In this document: piece after piece, positions 8,848-17,684 of the stretch
Layout: the number at the start of each line of letters is the position of its first letter
How positions within the stretch are numbered: the stretch's first letter is position 1
Origin: Candidatus Nanopelagicales bacterium
GTDB lineage: Bacteria; Actinomycetota; Actinomycetes; S36-B12; GCA-2699445
Assembly: GCA_037045355.1 (NCBI GenBank)
Contig: JBAOHO010000012.1
Coordinates: 1 to 64,000 of the forward strand
DNA: 64,000 bases
Reading direction: 5' to 3'
Notes under the pieces: model-generated
Database searches by the model: none
What the model saw: only the letters and a program-made list of their open reading frames with translations
Told to the model about the DNA's origin: nothing
Position numbers and translations under genes: made by a program

Positions 8848-9576
8848 ATGACCCTCACTCAGGACTCCACCCCCATGCCCGCAACGACCCCCACGCCCGC
8901 AACGACCCCCATGCCCCGGATCGGCGACAAGGCGCCGGCCTTCACCGCGAAGAGCACCCAAGGCGACGTGTCGTTCCCCGAGGACTTCGCGGGCAGTTGG
9001 GTCATCTTCTTCAGCCACCCGGCGGACTTCACTCCGGTGTGCACCAGCGAGTTCATGACGTTCGCCTCCATGCAGGACGAGTTCGCCGCGCTGAACACCA
9101 AGCTGCTGGGACTGTCGGTGGACGGCCTGTTCAGCCACATCGCGTGGCTGCGGACCATCAAGGAGCGCATCGAGTTCAACGGCATGAAGGACGTCGAGGT
9201 GACCTTCCCGCTGGTGGAGGACATCACGATGGAGGTGTCGTCGAAATACGGCATGATCATGCCGGGCGAGTCGAGCACCCAAGCAGTGCGTGCGGTGTTC
9301 ATCATCGATCCCGAGGCTGTGATCCGCGCGATCATCTACTACCCCCTGAGCATGGGTCGGAATTTCGATGAGTTGAAGCGCGCGATCATCGCCTTGCAGA
9401 CCGCGGACCAGCATGCGGTGGCGACCCCCGCGGACTGGCGCCCCGGCGACCGCGTGATCGTCCCGCCGGCGGGCTCCTGCGGCACCGCGAAGGAACGCAT
9501 GGAAGGCGCCGAAGAAGGTGTCGAGTGTGTCGACTGGTTCTTCTGCCTGAAGGACGTCGAACCAGCGGGCCGGTAA
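8848..9576 (+). CDS. Peroxiredoxin, Prx6/archaeal-type AhpC/TSA family
   Basis: The product is 242 residues; ATG at 8848 follows GAAAGGA. A short Thr-Pro-rich leader with a duplicated MPATTP/TPATTP motif precedes the thioredoxin-fold domain. The peroxidatic Cys lies in PADFTPVCTSEF (about residue 65), with the expected Pro and Thr. The C-terminal extension keeps GSCGTA near 211 and EGVECVDWFFCLK near 227-233, resembling the extra cysteines of archaeal-type Prx6 that act in resolution. Predicted role: reduction of peroxides in the cytoplasm using a thiol donor. A CsoR-like palindrome directly upstream suggests control by copper or reactive sulfur. It lies next to the efe iron genes but has its own promoter region. 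Confidence 0.93.
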   Translation: MTLTQDSTPMPATTPTPATTPMPRIGDKAPAFTAKSTQGDVSFPEDFAGSWVIFFSHPADFTPVCTSEFMTFASMQDEFAALNTKLLGLSVDGLFSHIAWLRTIKERIEFNGMKDVEVTFPLVEDITMEVSSKYGMIMPGESSTQAVRAVFIIDPEAVIRAIIYYPLSMGRNFDELKRAIIALQTADQHAVATPADWRPGDRVIVPPAGSCGTAKERMEGAEEGVECVDWFFCLKDVEPAGR

Positions 9577-9609
9577 CCGAACGGCCCCCAGAGGCCCCCA
9601 GTCCCTTCA

Positions 9610-9628
9610 TAAGGTTAGGCTTACCTAA
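9610..9628. promoter_or_regulatory. DtxR/IdeR iron box upstream of efeO
   Basis: TAAGGTTAGGCTTACCTAA matches the 19-bp DtxR/IdeR consensus (TTAGGTTAGGCTAACCTAA) at 17 of 19 positions. It sits 37 nt before the efeO GTG, between the peroxiredoxin stop and efeO, where a repressor bound with Fe2+ would block transcription. This agrees with iron-starvation control of an iron-uptake operon. Confidence 0.88.
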
Positions 9629-9665
9629 CTTGACCTCAGGGTGGGGTCGCGAATCTGGAGGGTCC

Positions 9666-10838
9666 GTGGATCTGTCTGTCCGAACCGGGGTCGTTGCTGT
9701 CGCGGTGCCACTGCTCGTCGTCACCGTGGCCGCCTGCCAGTCGTCCACCCCGTCTCAGAGCGCCGACACCGGAGTGGTCTCAGTGGCCAGCAGCGACGAA
9801 TCGTGTGAGGTCAGTGCCGCGGATGCCGCCTCAGGGGTCGTTCGCTTCGCTGTATCGAACACGGGCAGCCAGGTCACCGAGTTCTACGTCCTGGGCGAGG
9901 ACGGCTTGCGGGTCATGGGCGAGGCGGAGAACATCGCGCCCGGCCTCACCCGGGATCTCGTGGTGCAGTTGCCCCCGGGCTCGTATCAGTTGGCCTGCAA
10001 GCCGGGGATGACCGGTGACGGGATCCGCTCCGACTTCGCGGTGAACGACTCCGGCGTGCCGATGCCGACATCAGACGACGACTCGGCGGTGATCGAACGG
10101 GCCACGGCCAACTACGCCGCCTACGTGCGCGATCAATCCGACCAACTCCTCAAGGACACCAAGGAGTTCGCCGCGGCGTACCAGGCGGGGGACGACGACA
10201 CCGCCAGGGCGCTGTATGCGCCCACGCGCATGCACTGGGAGCGGATCGAGCCGGTGGCGGAATCCTTCGGCGACCTCGACCCGATCCTGGACGCCCGCGA
10301 GGCCGACCTCGAGCCGGGACAGAAGTGGACAGGGTGGCATCGGATCGAGAAGGACCTGTGGCCACCACGCAGCGGGTACCAGCCGTTGACGCAGAAGCAG
10401 CGGGACAAACTCGCCGAGCAACTCGTCACCGACACCACGACCTTGGCAGACCGGACCCAGGATCTGACCTTCACGGCCGATCAGTTGGGCAACGGCGCCA
10501 AGGAACTGCTGGACGAGGTCGCCACCGGGAAGATCACGGGCGAGGAGGAAGCCTGGTCGCACACGGACCTGTGGGACTTCCAGGCCAATCTCGAGGGTGC
10601 TCAGGTGATGTACGCCGGAGTCCGTCCGGTGGTGGCGGATCGGAACCCGAAACTCGCCGCGACCTTGGATGAGGAGTTCGCGAACATCCAGAGCGCCCTC
10701 GACCGGCATCGTCGCGGCGACGGGTTCGTCCTGTACCCCGACCTGACCCCGAAGCAGATCCGGGAACTCGCGACGTCGGTCGATGCCTTGGGCGAGCCGC
10801 TGTCCGCCTTGACTGTCACCGTGCTGCAAGGGCGCTGA
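9666..10838 (+). CDS. efeO: Iron uptake lipoprotein EfeO (cupredoxin + M75 imelysin domain)
   Basis: The product is 390 residues. GTG at 9666 follows GGAGG; a longer frame to 9525 would read through the iron box and the peroxiredoxin end, so it was rejected. The N-terminus has a lipoprotein signal with lipobox VAAC (VTVAACQSS). Residues about 40-130 form a cupredoxin-like domain, followed by an M75 imelysin-like helical domain with the HxxE metal motif in MHWERIEP near residue 190. EfeO is the extracytoplasmic component of the Efe iron system. The stop is one base before efeB ATG, so the two are one operon. The permease gene efeU is not in the window. Confidence 0.93.
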   Translation: MDLSVRTGVVAVAVPLLVVTVAACQSSTPSQSADTGVVSVASSDESCEVSAADAASGVVRFAVSNTGSQVTEFYVLGEDGLRVMGEAENIAPGLTRDLVVQLPPGSYQLACKPGMTGDGIRSDFAVNDSGVPMPTSDDDSAVIERATANYAAYVRDQSDQLLKDTKEFAAAYQAGDDDTARALYAPTRMHWERIEPVAESFGDLDPILDAREADLEPGQKWTGWHRIEKDLWPPRSGYQPLTQKQRDKLAEQLVTDTTTLADRTQDLTFTADQLGNGAKELLDEVATGKITGEEEAWSHTDLWDFQANLEGAQVMYAGVRPVVADRNPKLAATLDEEFANIQSALDRHRRGDGFVLYPDLTPKQIRELATSVDALGEPLSALTVTVLQGR

Positions 10839-10839
10839 C

Positions 10840-12126
10840 ATGCGCGAACCGGCTGAGGAGGGGACAGCTCGCACGGGCTTGTCGCGTCGCGCGTTGTTGG
10901 GGGTATTCGGTGCCGGGGCCGCGACCGCGGCAGGCATCGGGGCTGCCGGCGTGGCGCTCGCGCGAGAAGCAGGGGAGGCGCCGGCCGGCGACCGTCGGTT
11001 CGACTTCTTCGGAGCGCATCAGGCGGGGATCACGACGCCGATGCAGAACAACCTCTACTTCGCGGCGGTCGATGTCACGACGGACTCCCGCGAGGACCTC
11101 ATCGACCTGCTGCGGCAGTGGACCGAGGCTGCGGCCGCCATGACCCAGGGCCGGGAGATCGACGCCCTCGGTGCCCTGGGCGGGTCTTATGACGCTGCGC
11201 CCGAGGACACGGGCGAGGCGTTGGGCCTGCCTGCGTCGGGTCTGACCGTCACGATCGGTTTCGGCCCGACTCTCTTTGGCGACCAGCGCGGGCGGGACCG
11301 GTTCGGGATCGCCGCGGACCGCCCGCCCGGGTTGCGGGAGCTGCCGCACTTCCCCAGCGACATGACGGATCCGGCGATCAGCGGTGGCGATCTGTGTATC
11401 CAGACGTGCGCCGACGACGCGCAGGTCGCGGTGCACGCCGTGCGCAATCTGATTCGCATCGGTTTCGGGCGCACCACTGTCCGCTGGTCGCAGGCGGGTT
11501 TCGGCAAGAGTTCCGTGACGTCCCCCGACGATGCCACGCCGCGCAATCTCTTCGGGTTCAAGGACGGCACCGCCAATATCACCGGTGACCCCGCCGACAC
11601 CGACCGATTCCTCTGGGTCGCCCCGACCGACGACCCGGCGTGGATGGCTGGCGGCACCTACCTGGCAGTGCGCAAGATCCGCATGACGATCGAAACGTGG
11701 GACCGAACCTCGCTACGGGAGCAGGAGGCGGTGTTCGGGCGGAGCAAACGAGAAGGCTCCCCCCTGTCCGGCGGCGGCGAGTTCGACACCCCCGACTTCA
11801 CGATGGCCGGCAGTGACGGCCAACCGCTCATCGCGGCGGACTCCCACATGGCGCTGGCTCATCCGTCCGCCAATGACGGGCAGCGGATCCTGCGCCGCGC
11901 CTACAACTACACCGACGGCAGCGACGGGTTGGGGCGCCTTGACGCCGGGCTGTTCTTCCTCGCCTTCCAGCGCGACCTGGACAAGCAGTTCATTCCCCTC
12001 CAGATGCGGCTGTCGAAGTCCGACCTCATGAACGAGTACGTCCGCTACCTGAGCAGTTCGGTCTTCGCCGTGCCTCCGGGGGTCCAGCCAGGCGGCTACT
12101 GGGGTCAGTCACTGTTCGATCTCTGA
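10840..12126 (+). CDS. efeB: Deferrochelatase/Dyp-type heme peroxidase EfeB, Tat-exported
   Basis: The product is 428 residues. A twin-arginine signal is visible (LSRRALLGVFGAGAATAAG, residues 12-30), fitting export of a folded heme enzyme. The Dyp-peroxidase motif GFKDGT (GXXDG class) lies near residue 240. Further conserved blocks include the C-terminal region with DGLGRLDAGLFFLAFQRD. EfeB is known as a periplasmic heme peroxidase that accompanies EfeO, and release of iron from heme has been proposed. It is directly downstream of efeO (1-nt gap) under the same iron box. A strong bidirectional terminator follows at 12189-12216. Confidence 0.94.
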   Translation: MREPAEEGTARTGLSRRALLGVFGAGAATAAGIGAAGVALAREAGEAPAGDRRFDFFGAHQAGITTPMQNNLYFAAVDVTTDSREDLIDLLRQWTEAAAAMTQGREIDALGALGGSYDAAPEDTGEALGLPASGLTVTIGFGPTLFGDQRGRDRFGIAADRPPGLRELPHFPSDMTDPAISGGDLCIQTCADDAQVAVHAVRNLIRIGFGRTTVRWSQAGFGKSSVTSPDDATPRNLFGFKDGTANITGDPADTDRFLWVAPTDDPAWMAGGTYLAVRKIRMTIETWDRTSLREQEAVFGRSKREGSPLSGGGEFDTPDFTMAGSDGQPLIAADSHMALAHPSANDGQRILRRAYNYTDGSDGLGRLDAGLFFLAFQRDLDKQFIPLQMRLSKSDLMNEYVRYLSSSVFAVPPGVQPGGYWGQSLFDL

Positions 12127-12188
12127 TCGGGCGTTCACGACTGCCTGCACGATTGCCCCCTTTCGGTTATCTCCATCACTGACCCCCC

Positions 12189-12216
12189 ACCCGGCGACGA
12201 GCGACTGTCGCCGGGT
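12189..12216. terminator. Bidirectional hairpin terminator between efeB and the purine permease
   Basis: A perfect 10-bp stem (ACCCGGCGAC pairs with GTCGCCGGGT) closes an 8-nt loop in the gap between two convergent genes. No U-tract follows, which is common for actinobacterial terminators. Confidence 0.75.
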
Positions 12217-12264
12217 CGAGACGCCCGGCTCGACATGAAAGGCACGAAGAATGGCGAGCAGTAC

Positions 12265-13701
12265 TTACATGAGCTGGAACGTGGGGATCAGGAAGTACAG
12301 CACGAAGATGCCGGCGACGAGCCAGGTGGGCCAGGGCACGGACCGCGCTCGGCCCTGGGCTGCGGCCACCACGACGTAGACGATGAACCCGGCGCCGATA
12401 CCGTTGGTGAGCGACATCGTGAACGGCATGACGATCATCGTGAAGAACGCCGGAAGGCTCTGCCCGATGTCGAGGAAGTCGATGGACCTGATCTGGGTCA
12501 GCATCAGGTAGCCGACGATCACCAAAGCGGGTGCCGCGGCCTCGAAGGGAATGATCGCGACCACCGGCGCCAGGAACATCGCCATGAGCATCAAGACGCC
12601 GGTTACGAGCGCGGCGATGCCCGTGCGGGCACCGTCCGCGATGCCGGTCGCGGACTCGACGTAAGTGGTGTTGGAGGACACCGAGCACGCGCCACCGGCT
12701 CCGGCTGCCAGGGAGTCGACCACCAGGATCGACTGCAGGTGCGGGATGTCACCGTCGTCCGCCACGATCCCGGCCTCGTCGGCCAGGGCGAACGCGGTTC
12801 CCAAGGTGTCGAAGAAGTCGGGAAGGACCAGCGAGAACAGCGCTACCAGAGCGGCCACCACGCCGACCGCGCTGAAGGCCCCCAGCAGGTCGAACTGCCC
12901 GATCAGCGACAGATCGGGAGTCGCCAACGGCTGTTCCGGGATCCGGGGGACGGTCAGGCTCCACCCGGTGGGGTGGTCCGCATCGCTCGGTCCGAGGCCG
13001 ACGACCGCCTCGACGGCCACGGCCAGCACCGTCGTGGCCACGATCCCGATGAGGATGGCTCCCGTGACGCGACGGGCCACAAGCGCGATCATGAGCAGCA
13101 GCCCCACGACGAAGACGGCCAGCGGCCACCCCAGGATCCTGCCGTCGTCGCCCATCGTGATCTGGGGGCCATTGACCTGGACGAATCCCGCGTTCGTCAG
13201 TCCGACGAAGGCGATGAACAGACCGATGCCGGCCCCCATGGAGTACCGCAGCGGTGCGGGGACTGCCCGGTAGACAACGCGGCGCAGCCCGGTCAGGACC
13301 AAGGCCAGGATCACCAGTCCCTCGAGGACGACCAAGCCCATGGCATCTCGCCAGGTCATGGTCGGGACCAGGGTGAGGGCGATGAAGCTGTTCAGGCCCA
13401 ACCCGGCCGCCACGGCCATCGGCAGGCGTCCGGCCACCCCCATGATGATGCTCAGCACGCCGGCGATGAAGGCGGTAGCGGCCATGACCAGGGCGATGGC
13501 GGTGGCCTGGTCCGGGGCTGCTCCGATCAGGTCGCCGTCCCGGTCGCGCACGGTGCCGAGGATCAGGGGATTGAGTACGAGGATGTAGGCCATCGCCGCG
13601 AACGTGACGACCCCGCCGCGACACTCGCGGGCGACGGTTGACCCGCGCGACGTGAGGTCGAACCACGTGTCGAGTCGCTGCCTGAGCGTCGTCACCGCCA
13701 C
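12265..13701 (-). CDS. NCS2-family purine permease, AzgA type
   Basis: The product is 478 residues with about 12-13 predicted hydrophobic helices. The N-terminal GGVVTFAAMAYILVLNP and later SSNTTYVESATGIADGARTG are signature segments of AzgA-like adenine/guanine/hypoxanthine permeases (NCS2 superfamily, symport with protons). Length is normal for the family. The start is GTG at 13701. It stands alone, convergent to efeB and separated from the copper-protein operon by about 90 bp. No purine riboswitch-like structure was recognised upstream, and the precise substrate is inference. Confidence 0.9.
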   Translation of the reverse strand: MAVTTLRQRLDTWFDLTSRGSTVARECRGGVVTFAAMAYILVLNPLILGTVRDRDGDLIGAAPDQATAIALVMAATAFIAGVLSIIMGVAGRLPMAVAAGLGLNSFIALTLVPTMTWRDAMGLVVLEGLVILALVLTGLRRVVYRAVPAPLRYSMGAGIGLFIAFVGLTNAGFVQVNGPQITMGDDGRILGWPLAVFVVGLLLMIALVARRVTGAILIGIVATTVLAVAVEAVVGLGPSDADHPTGWSLTVPRIPEQPLATPDLSLIGQFDLLGAFSAVGVVAALVALFSLVLPDFFDTLGTAFALADEAGIVADDGDIPHLQSILVVDSLAAGAGGACSVSSNTTYVESATGIADGARTGIAALVTGVLMLMAMFLAPVVAIIPFEAAAPALVIVGYLMLTQIRSIDFLDIGQSLPAFFTMIVMPFTMSLTNGIGAGFIVYVVVAAAQGRARSVPWPTWLVAGIFVLYFLIPTFQLM

Positions 13702-13788
13702 GGGTCCAGAATGCCGGACCGCTCGCCGCTCGCGTGACGCGAGGCAGGAGGCGGGAGTCGCGAGGCGGGCCGCTGGAACGGCCGAAGC

Positions 13789-16407
13789 TCAGCGCACGTG
13801 CAGGATGCCGTGGGCCCCTCGTTCCGCGTCGGACATGATGTGGGACACGAAGGGGTAGTGTCCGGGTTCGTCGACCTCGAACTCCACGAATCCGCCCGCT
13901 GCGGGGAGCAGGCCGAGGGCCTGGCTGCCGCTGTCTCGGGAGTTCCGCAGCAGGTACCGGCCTTCTTGGTAGACCGTGTCGAACTGGCCCCCGACGACGT
14001 GGAAGGACGACGGCTCGTTGGGTCCCGCGTCCACGACCCACATGCGGACCCGGTCGCCGCTGCGGGCCTGGAGGGGGTGGTGGTCGTACTGCATGGGATA
14101 GCCGTTGAAGGTGACGATGTCGGGGGTGCCGGCGGCGATCTTGGCGGCGTCCGCGGTCTCACCCCGCGCCCCGAGGTACCCCTCGGACTGGACGAGCACG
14201 AACTCGCGATCGACCTGCGGCAGCCCGGGTGGGTCGATGATCACGGCTCCGAACATCCCGTTGGCGATGTGCATCGACATCGGCATCGTCCCGCAGTGGT
14301 ACATCCACGCTCCGGCGCGCTCGGCGGTGAAGCGGTAGGTCAGTTGTTCGCCGGGCTCGATGGTGCGCATGGGGCGGTCCGGCGCAAGCGCCCCGGCATG
14401 GAAGTCGATCGAGTGCCCGATGGTGCCGTCGTTGACCAAGGTGATGACAAAGCGGTCCCCCACGCGGCCGTGCAGGGTCGGTCCAGGCGCGGTGCCGTTG
14501 AACGTCCACCGGGTCTGGGTGAAGCCGGGCGCGACCTCTCGTTCCTGCTCGGTCGCGACCATCCGGACGCGGTGCACCCGGGAACGGCCGGCGGGCGGCA
14601 GAACGGCAGAACGCGGCCGCCAATCCGCTCCGGGCGCGGCCATCAAGTCGAGTTGTCCACCAGCCGCCGCGGGTTCGGCGGTGTCCGACGGCGTGGCCGA
14701 ATCACCCGCGCCGTGGCCGTGCGCGGCGTGCGGATCAGCCGCAGCGACTGGGGCGGCGCCGGTGACCTGAATCTGCAGCACCATGCCCATCTGGCGATGA
14801 CCCGCGACCGAACACCACCCTTCGATCGAGCGCCCCACCACGCCGACGTCGAGCTGCGCGCGCTCGCCGGGAGCCAGTCGGGCGGTCTGTTGCCCGGTGT
14901 CGAGGACCAGGTCGTGCCGATCGTCGCCTGTGTTGTGCAGGTTGATGATCAGCCGGTTGCCCGCGGGGACCGTGATGACAGCGGGAGTGAAGCGCATCCC
15001 ACTGATCGTCACGTCGGCGGTGGTGGTCTGTCCTGTCGCGGTGACTCCGGCGGCTGCCGGCTCGGCATCGGTGGCCGTGGTGCCCACCGCAGCCGGGTCG
15101 ATCGCGACGCCGCCCGCCACGGCGAGGACGACAGCGGCGAGCCCGACCACGACCCCGCCGCTGTGGACGGCGACCCCTGATGCCGGAGCCACCGGCGTCG
15201 GTTCAGGTTCCGGCTCAGACCGCTTGGGGGTACGCATCGCGGTGATCAGCACCCCGACGGTCGCGAAGAGGCTGAGCAGCACGATCGTGGAGGCGATGAC
15301 CCGCACGACACTGGGGCTCGGCAGCACGCAGACGAGCAAGCCGAGGTTGACGCTCACCAGCCGGGTGAACGTGGCCGTGTCAGCACGGGTGTTGCGCCAC
15401 CGCATCGCGGCGGGCCCTCCCCCGGCCATGACCGGCAGCAGATAGGACAGCGAACCGAGCAGGATCTGCAAGACGCTGCCGACCAGGACGGCGGCGGTCA
15501 ACCTGCCGGCGGCGCTGGTCAGAGTCTCTTCGTCGGGCACGAACAGCGTGAGCGCCGCGAAGATCAGCAGGCAACTGAGCAGCCACGTCAACCCGGCCAG
15601 CAGCGACCAGGACGCGAATGAACGCGGCGCGCGTTGCCGGACCTCGGCGATCAGGGGAACCGCGGTGACTCCCGCTCCCAGGAGGTAGGCGACCACGCCG
15701 ACGGCGGTCAGGGGGCGGATGGCGAGCAGCGCGCCGGCGGCGGTGATGACACTTCCTGTGATCAGCCAGGGCAGTCCGGTGCGGGCGGCTCGCTCTGATC
15801 CGGGCGCCATCCGGGTCCGCAGCATGGTCGGCCACAAGGTGACAACGGTGGCGAGGATCGGGATGCCGATCCAGCCGAAGAGCGCGATGACCGCGTGAGC
15901 GAGAATCCAGCGCTGCTCCTGCCCGGCGGGGGCGAGTCCCACTGCCACCCCGGCGCCGAGGGCGAGCCCCGGCATCAGCAGCAGCCCGGCGGCGATGTAG
16001 GCGTGCACGGTCATGGTGAATCGGCTCGGCAGCGCGCGGCGCAGTCGGCCCACGAGCGTCGCGACGTGGGCGATCACAGCAGCAGCCAGCACAACCGCGC
16101 CTGCGCCGACGAGCGCTGCAACACCGGCGACTACTCCCGAGACGACGGCGACGATGGCCGCGTTGAGCGTGGCGAGCCGCAGGGCCTCCGCACGGCGGGT
16201 GCCGGGGTCGGGCAGGCGCAGCAGCGCGAGGCTGAAGTGGGAGGTCCAGATGAACAGGGCGTTCGTCACCGCACCCAGCAGCAGCAGGTGCACGAGCAGC
16301 CACGGCGCCGCCGGGATCTGCCGATGGAGCAAGGCGACGACTCCCGCCGCGAGCAGCCACCCGATGACGAGCACCGAGGCGCGCATATGCCACGTGGCTC
16401 GCCTCAT
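13789..16407 (-). CDS. Membrane-anchored multicopper protein: polytopic domain + cupredoxin + NirK-like domain
   Basis: The product is 872 residues. The start ATG (16407) overlaps the upstream stop as ATGA, indicating translational coupling. Residues 1 to about 440 contain some twelve hydrophobic helices. A small cupredoxin (about 465-555) keeps type-1 copper ligands in WCSVAGHRQMGM near 533. The C-terminal 280 residues resemble copper nitrite reductase (AniA/NirK): HSIDFHAG near 666, MYHCGTMPMSMHIANGMFG near 702 and SSFHVVGG near 800, which together supply type-1 and type-2 copper ligands. Nitrite reduction to NO outside the membrane is the likely reaction, but other multicopper oxidase activity is possible. 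The fusion is much longer than ordinary NirK. Confidence 0.85.
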   Translation of the reverse strand: MRRATWHMRASVLVIGWLLAAGVVALLHRQIPAAPWLLVHLLLLGAVTNALFIWTSHFSLALLRLPDPGTRRAEALRLATLNAAIVAVVSGVVAGVAALVGAGAVVLAAAVIAHVATLVGRLRRALPSRFTMTVHAYIAAGLLLMPGLALGAGVAVGLAPAGQEQRWILAHAVIALFGWIGIPILATVVTLWPTMLRTRMAPGSERAARTGLPWLITGSVITAAGALLAIRPLTAVGVVAYLLGAGVTAVPLIAEVRQRAPRSFASWSLLAGLTWLLSCLLIFAALTLFVPDEETLTSAAGRLTAAVLVGSVLQILLGSLSYLLPVMAGGGPAAMRWRNTRADTATFTRLVSVNLGLLVCVLPSPSVVRVIASTIVLLSLFATVGVLITAMRTPKRSEPEPEPTPVAPASGVAVHSGGVVVGLAAVVLAVAGGVAIDPAAVGTTATDAEPAAAGVTATGQTTTADVTISGMRFTPAVITVPAGNRLIINLHNTGDDRHDLVLDTGQQTARLAPGERAQLDVGVVGRSIEGWCSVAGHRQMGMVLQIQVTGAAPVAAADPHAAHGHGAGDSATPSDTAEPAAAGGQLDLMAAPGADWRPRSAVLPPAGRSRVHRVRMVATEQEREVAPGFTQTRWTFNGTAPGPTLHGRVGDRFVITLVNDGTIGHSIDFHAGALAPDRPMRTIEPGEQLTYRFTAERAGAWMYHCGTMPMSMHIANGMFGAVIIDPPGLPQVDREFVLVQSEGYLGARGETADAAKIAAGTPDIVTFNGYPMQYDHHPLQARSGDRVRMWVVDAGPNEPSSFHVVGGQFDTVYQEGRYLLRNSRDSGSQALGLLPAAGGFVEFEVDEPGHYPFVSHIMSDAERGAHGILHVR

Positions 16408-17558
16408 CGCCGTGCCACCAACGTCGCCGACATGACCGCGAACGCGAGGATCGCGACGACCGTGAGCATGCCGCCGACCTGCCACAGCTGGGTCGCCGAG
16501 CGGAAATCACCGGCCACCCGCAGCAGCAGTGCCACCTGAAGTCCGGCGGTGGCGACATACAGGACGGGGCGGTAGGGGAAGGGGCGCCGCAGAACTGCGG
16601 GCAGGATGATCGGCGCGTGGGCGAGCACCATGGACAGCGCAAACCCGACCCCCACCGCGTGCACGACGACGTCGTAGGCGGCGCCGTCCACCACGGGCCC
16701 CCCGAACAGCCACACAGCGCCGGCGACACCGAGCCACGCGGTGCCGCACAGAAGGTTCACGGCCACATAGCGGGGCAGCCCGGTCGCCCGGATCGTGCGG
16801 CGGGCGACGTCGAACCGCAGCAGCCAGGTGACCAGCGCCAAGGTGGCCAATCCCAGGAACACTGACCCGACCGTCGGCCAGAGCAACGTGGCGGCGGCGG
16901 CCGCCACGTAGCCGGCGGACGTCACCAGCAGTTGCACTTCCGCGCTGCGGGGAGGAGCGCCGACGGTGGCGAGTTCGAGGCGTTCGCCGACGATGGTCAG
17001 GATCAGGAACCCGCCCAACCACGGGAACAGCGCCGGTGTGGCGACCGATCCCAGCCACATGACGACTGCCCCCATGGCGAGGACCGCACCGAGGGTCTGG
17101 ACGGCGACGGCGGTGCTGGGCGAGCGGCGCCACAGTTGCCGGTAGACCAAGAGAAGCGTGACCAGGCCCGCCAGTTGCAGCAGTTGCCCCACCGCCGCGG
17201 GGGCGGCGGACAGCAGTAGCAGTGACCCAACGGCAGTCCCGGCGGGTGCCACGAAACCCCACGTGCGGCGCAACGCGATGGCTCGTTCGAGCGCGATGAG
17301 GGTCCCGAGGAACCCGATGAGCATCAGTTGAGCGTGGACTTCGGCGAGGCGCTCGGTGTTGAAGGGGGCGGGCAGCCCGAGGAGCAGGACGCCGGCGTTG
17401 AGCCCGAGCAGCAGGCAGGCTCCTGCGCCGCCCAGGAGCAGGTAACGACCCCGCACGGTGGCCGGCGGCTTGGTCGCCCGCGGTGGTGACGGGGGGCGGC
17501 TGACGGCAGACCGCTCCTCCTGCGGGAGGCTGGTTGCCGTCGGCCCGGGATTTTCCAC
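16404..17558 (-). CDS. NnrS-like polytopic membrane protein
   Basis: The product is 384 residues with about 11-12 hydrophobic helices. The start GTG at 17558 has TACACT six bases upstream (17570-17565) and no ribosome-binding site, so it is probably leaderless. VHAQLMLIGFLGTLIALERAIALRR, the early His-containing helix, and the later VVVHAVGVGFALSMVLAHAPIILPAVL resemble the heme/copper-binding NnrS family, which is linked to nitric-oxide tolerance in denitrifiers. Its stop overlaps the start of the NirK-like fusion gene, which strongly supports a shared nitrogen-oxide or copper function. Family assignment rests on motif pattern and context only. Confidence 0.65.
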   Translation of the reverse strand: MENPGPTATSLPQEERSAVSRPPSPPRATKPPATVRGRYLLLGGAGACLLLGLNAGVLLLGLPAPFNTERLAEVHAQLMLIGFLGTLIALERAIALRRTWGFVAPAGTAVGSLLLLSAAPAAVGQLLQLAGLVTLLLVYRQLWRRSPSTAVAVQTLGAVLAMGAVVMWLGSVATPALFPWLGGFLILTIVGERLELATVGAPPRSAEVQLLVTSAGYVAAAAATLLWPTVGSVFLGLATLALVTWLLRFDVARRTIRATGLPRYVAVNLLCGTAWLGVAGAVWLFGGPVVDGAAYDVVVHAVGVGFALSMVLAHAPIILPAVLRRPFPYRPVLYVATAGLQVALLLRVAGDFRSATQLWQVGGMLTVVAILAFAVMSATLVARR

Positions 17559-17684
17559 GGGCCCAGTGTAATAAATAGCTGGGCGGGGCGGAATCCCGGT
17601 TGTTCAGGAGACCGGAGCTGGGCTCAGGTGCTCGGATGAGCGGTGATCTACGCGAGACCTCAGAGTCCTCGGCTGAGGGTCCGC

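Noticed and set aside
12235..15180. Long plus-strand open frames (468 and 460 residues) opposite the purine permease and the copper-protein gene
   Set aside because: They are antisense shadows: His/Gln/Arg/Gly-rich composition, no motif, no ribosome site. The minus-strand genes have clear families.
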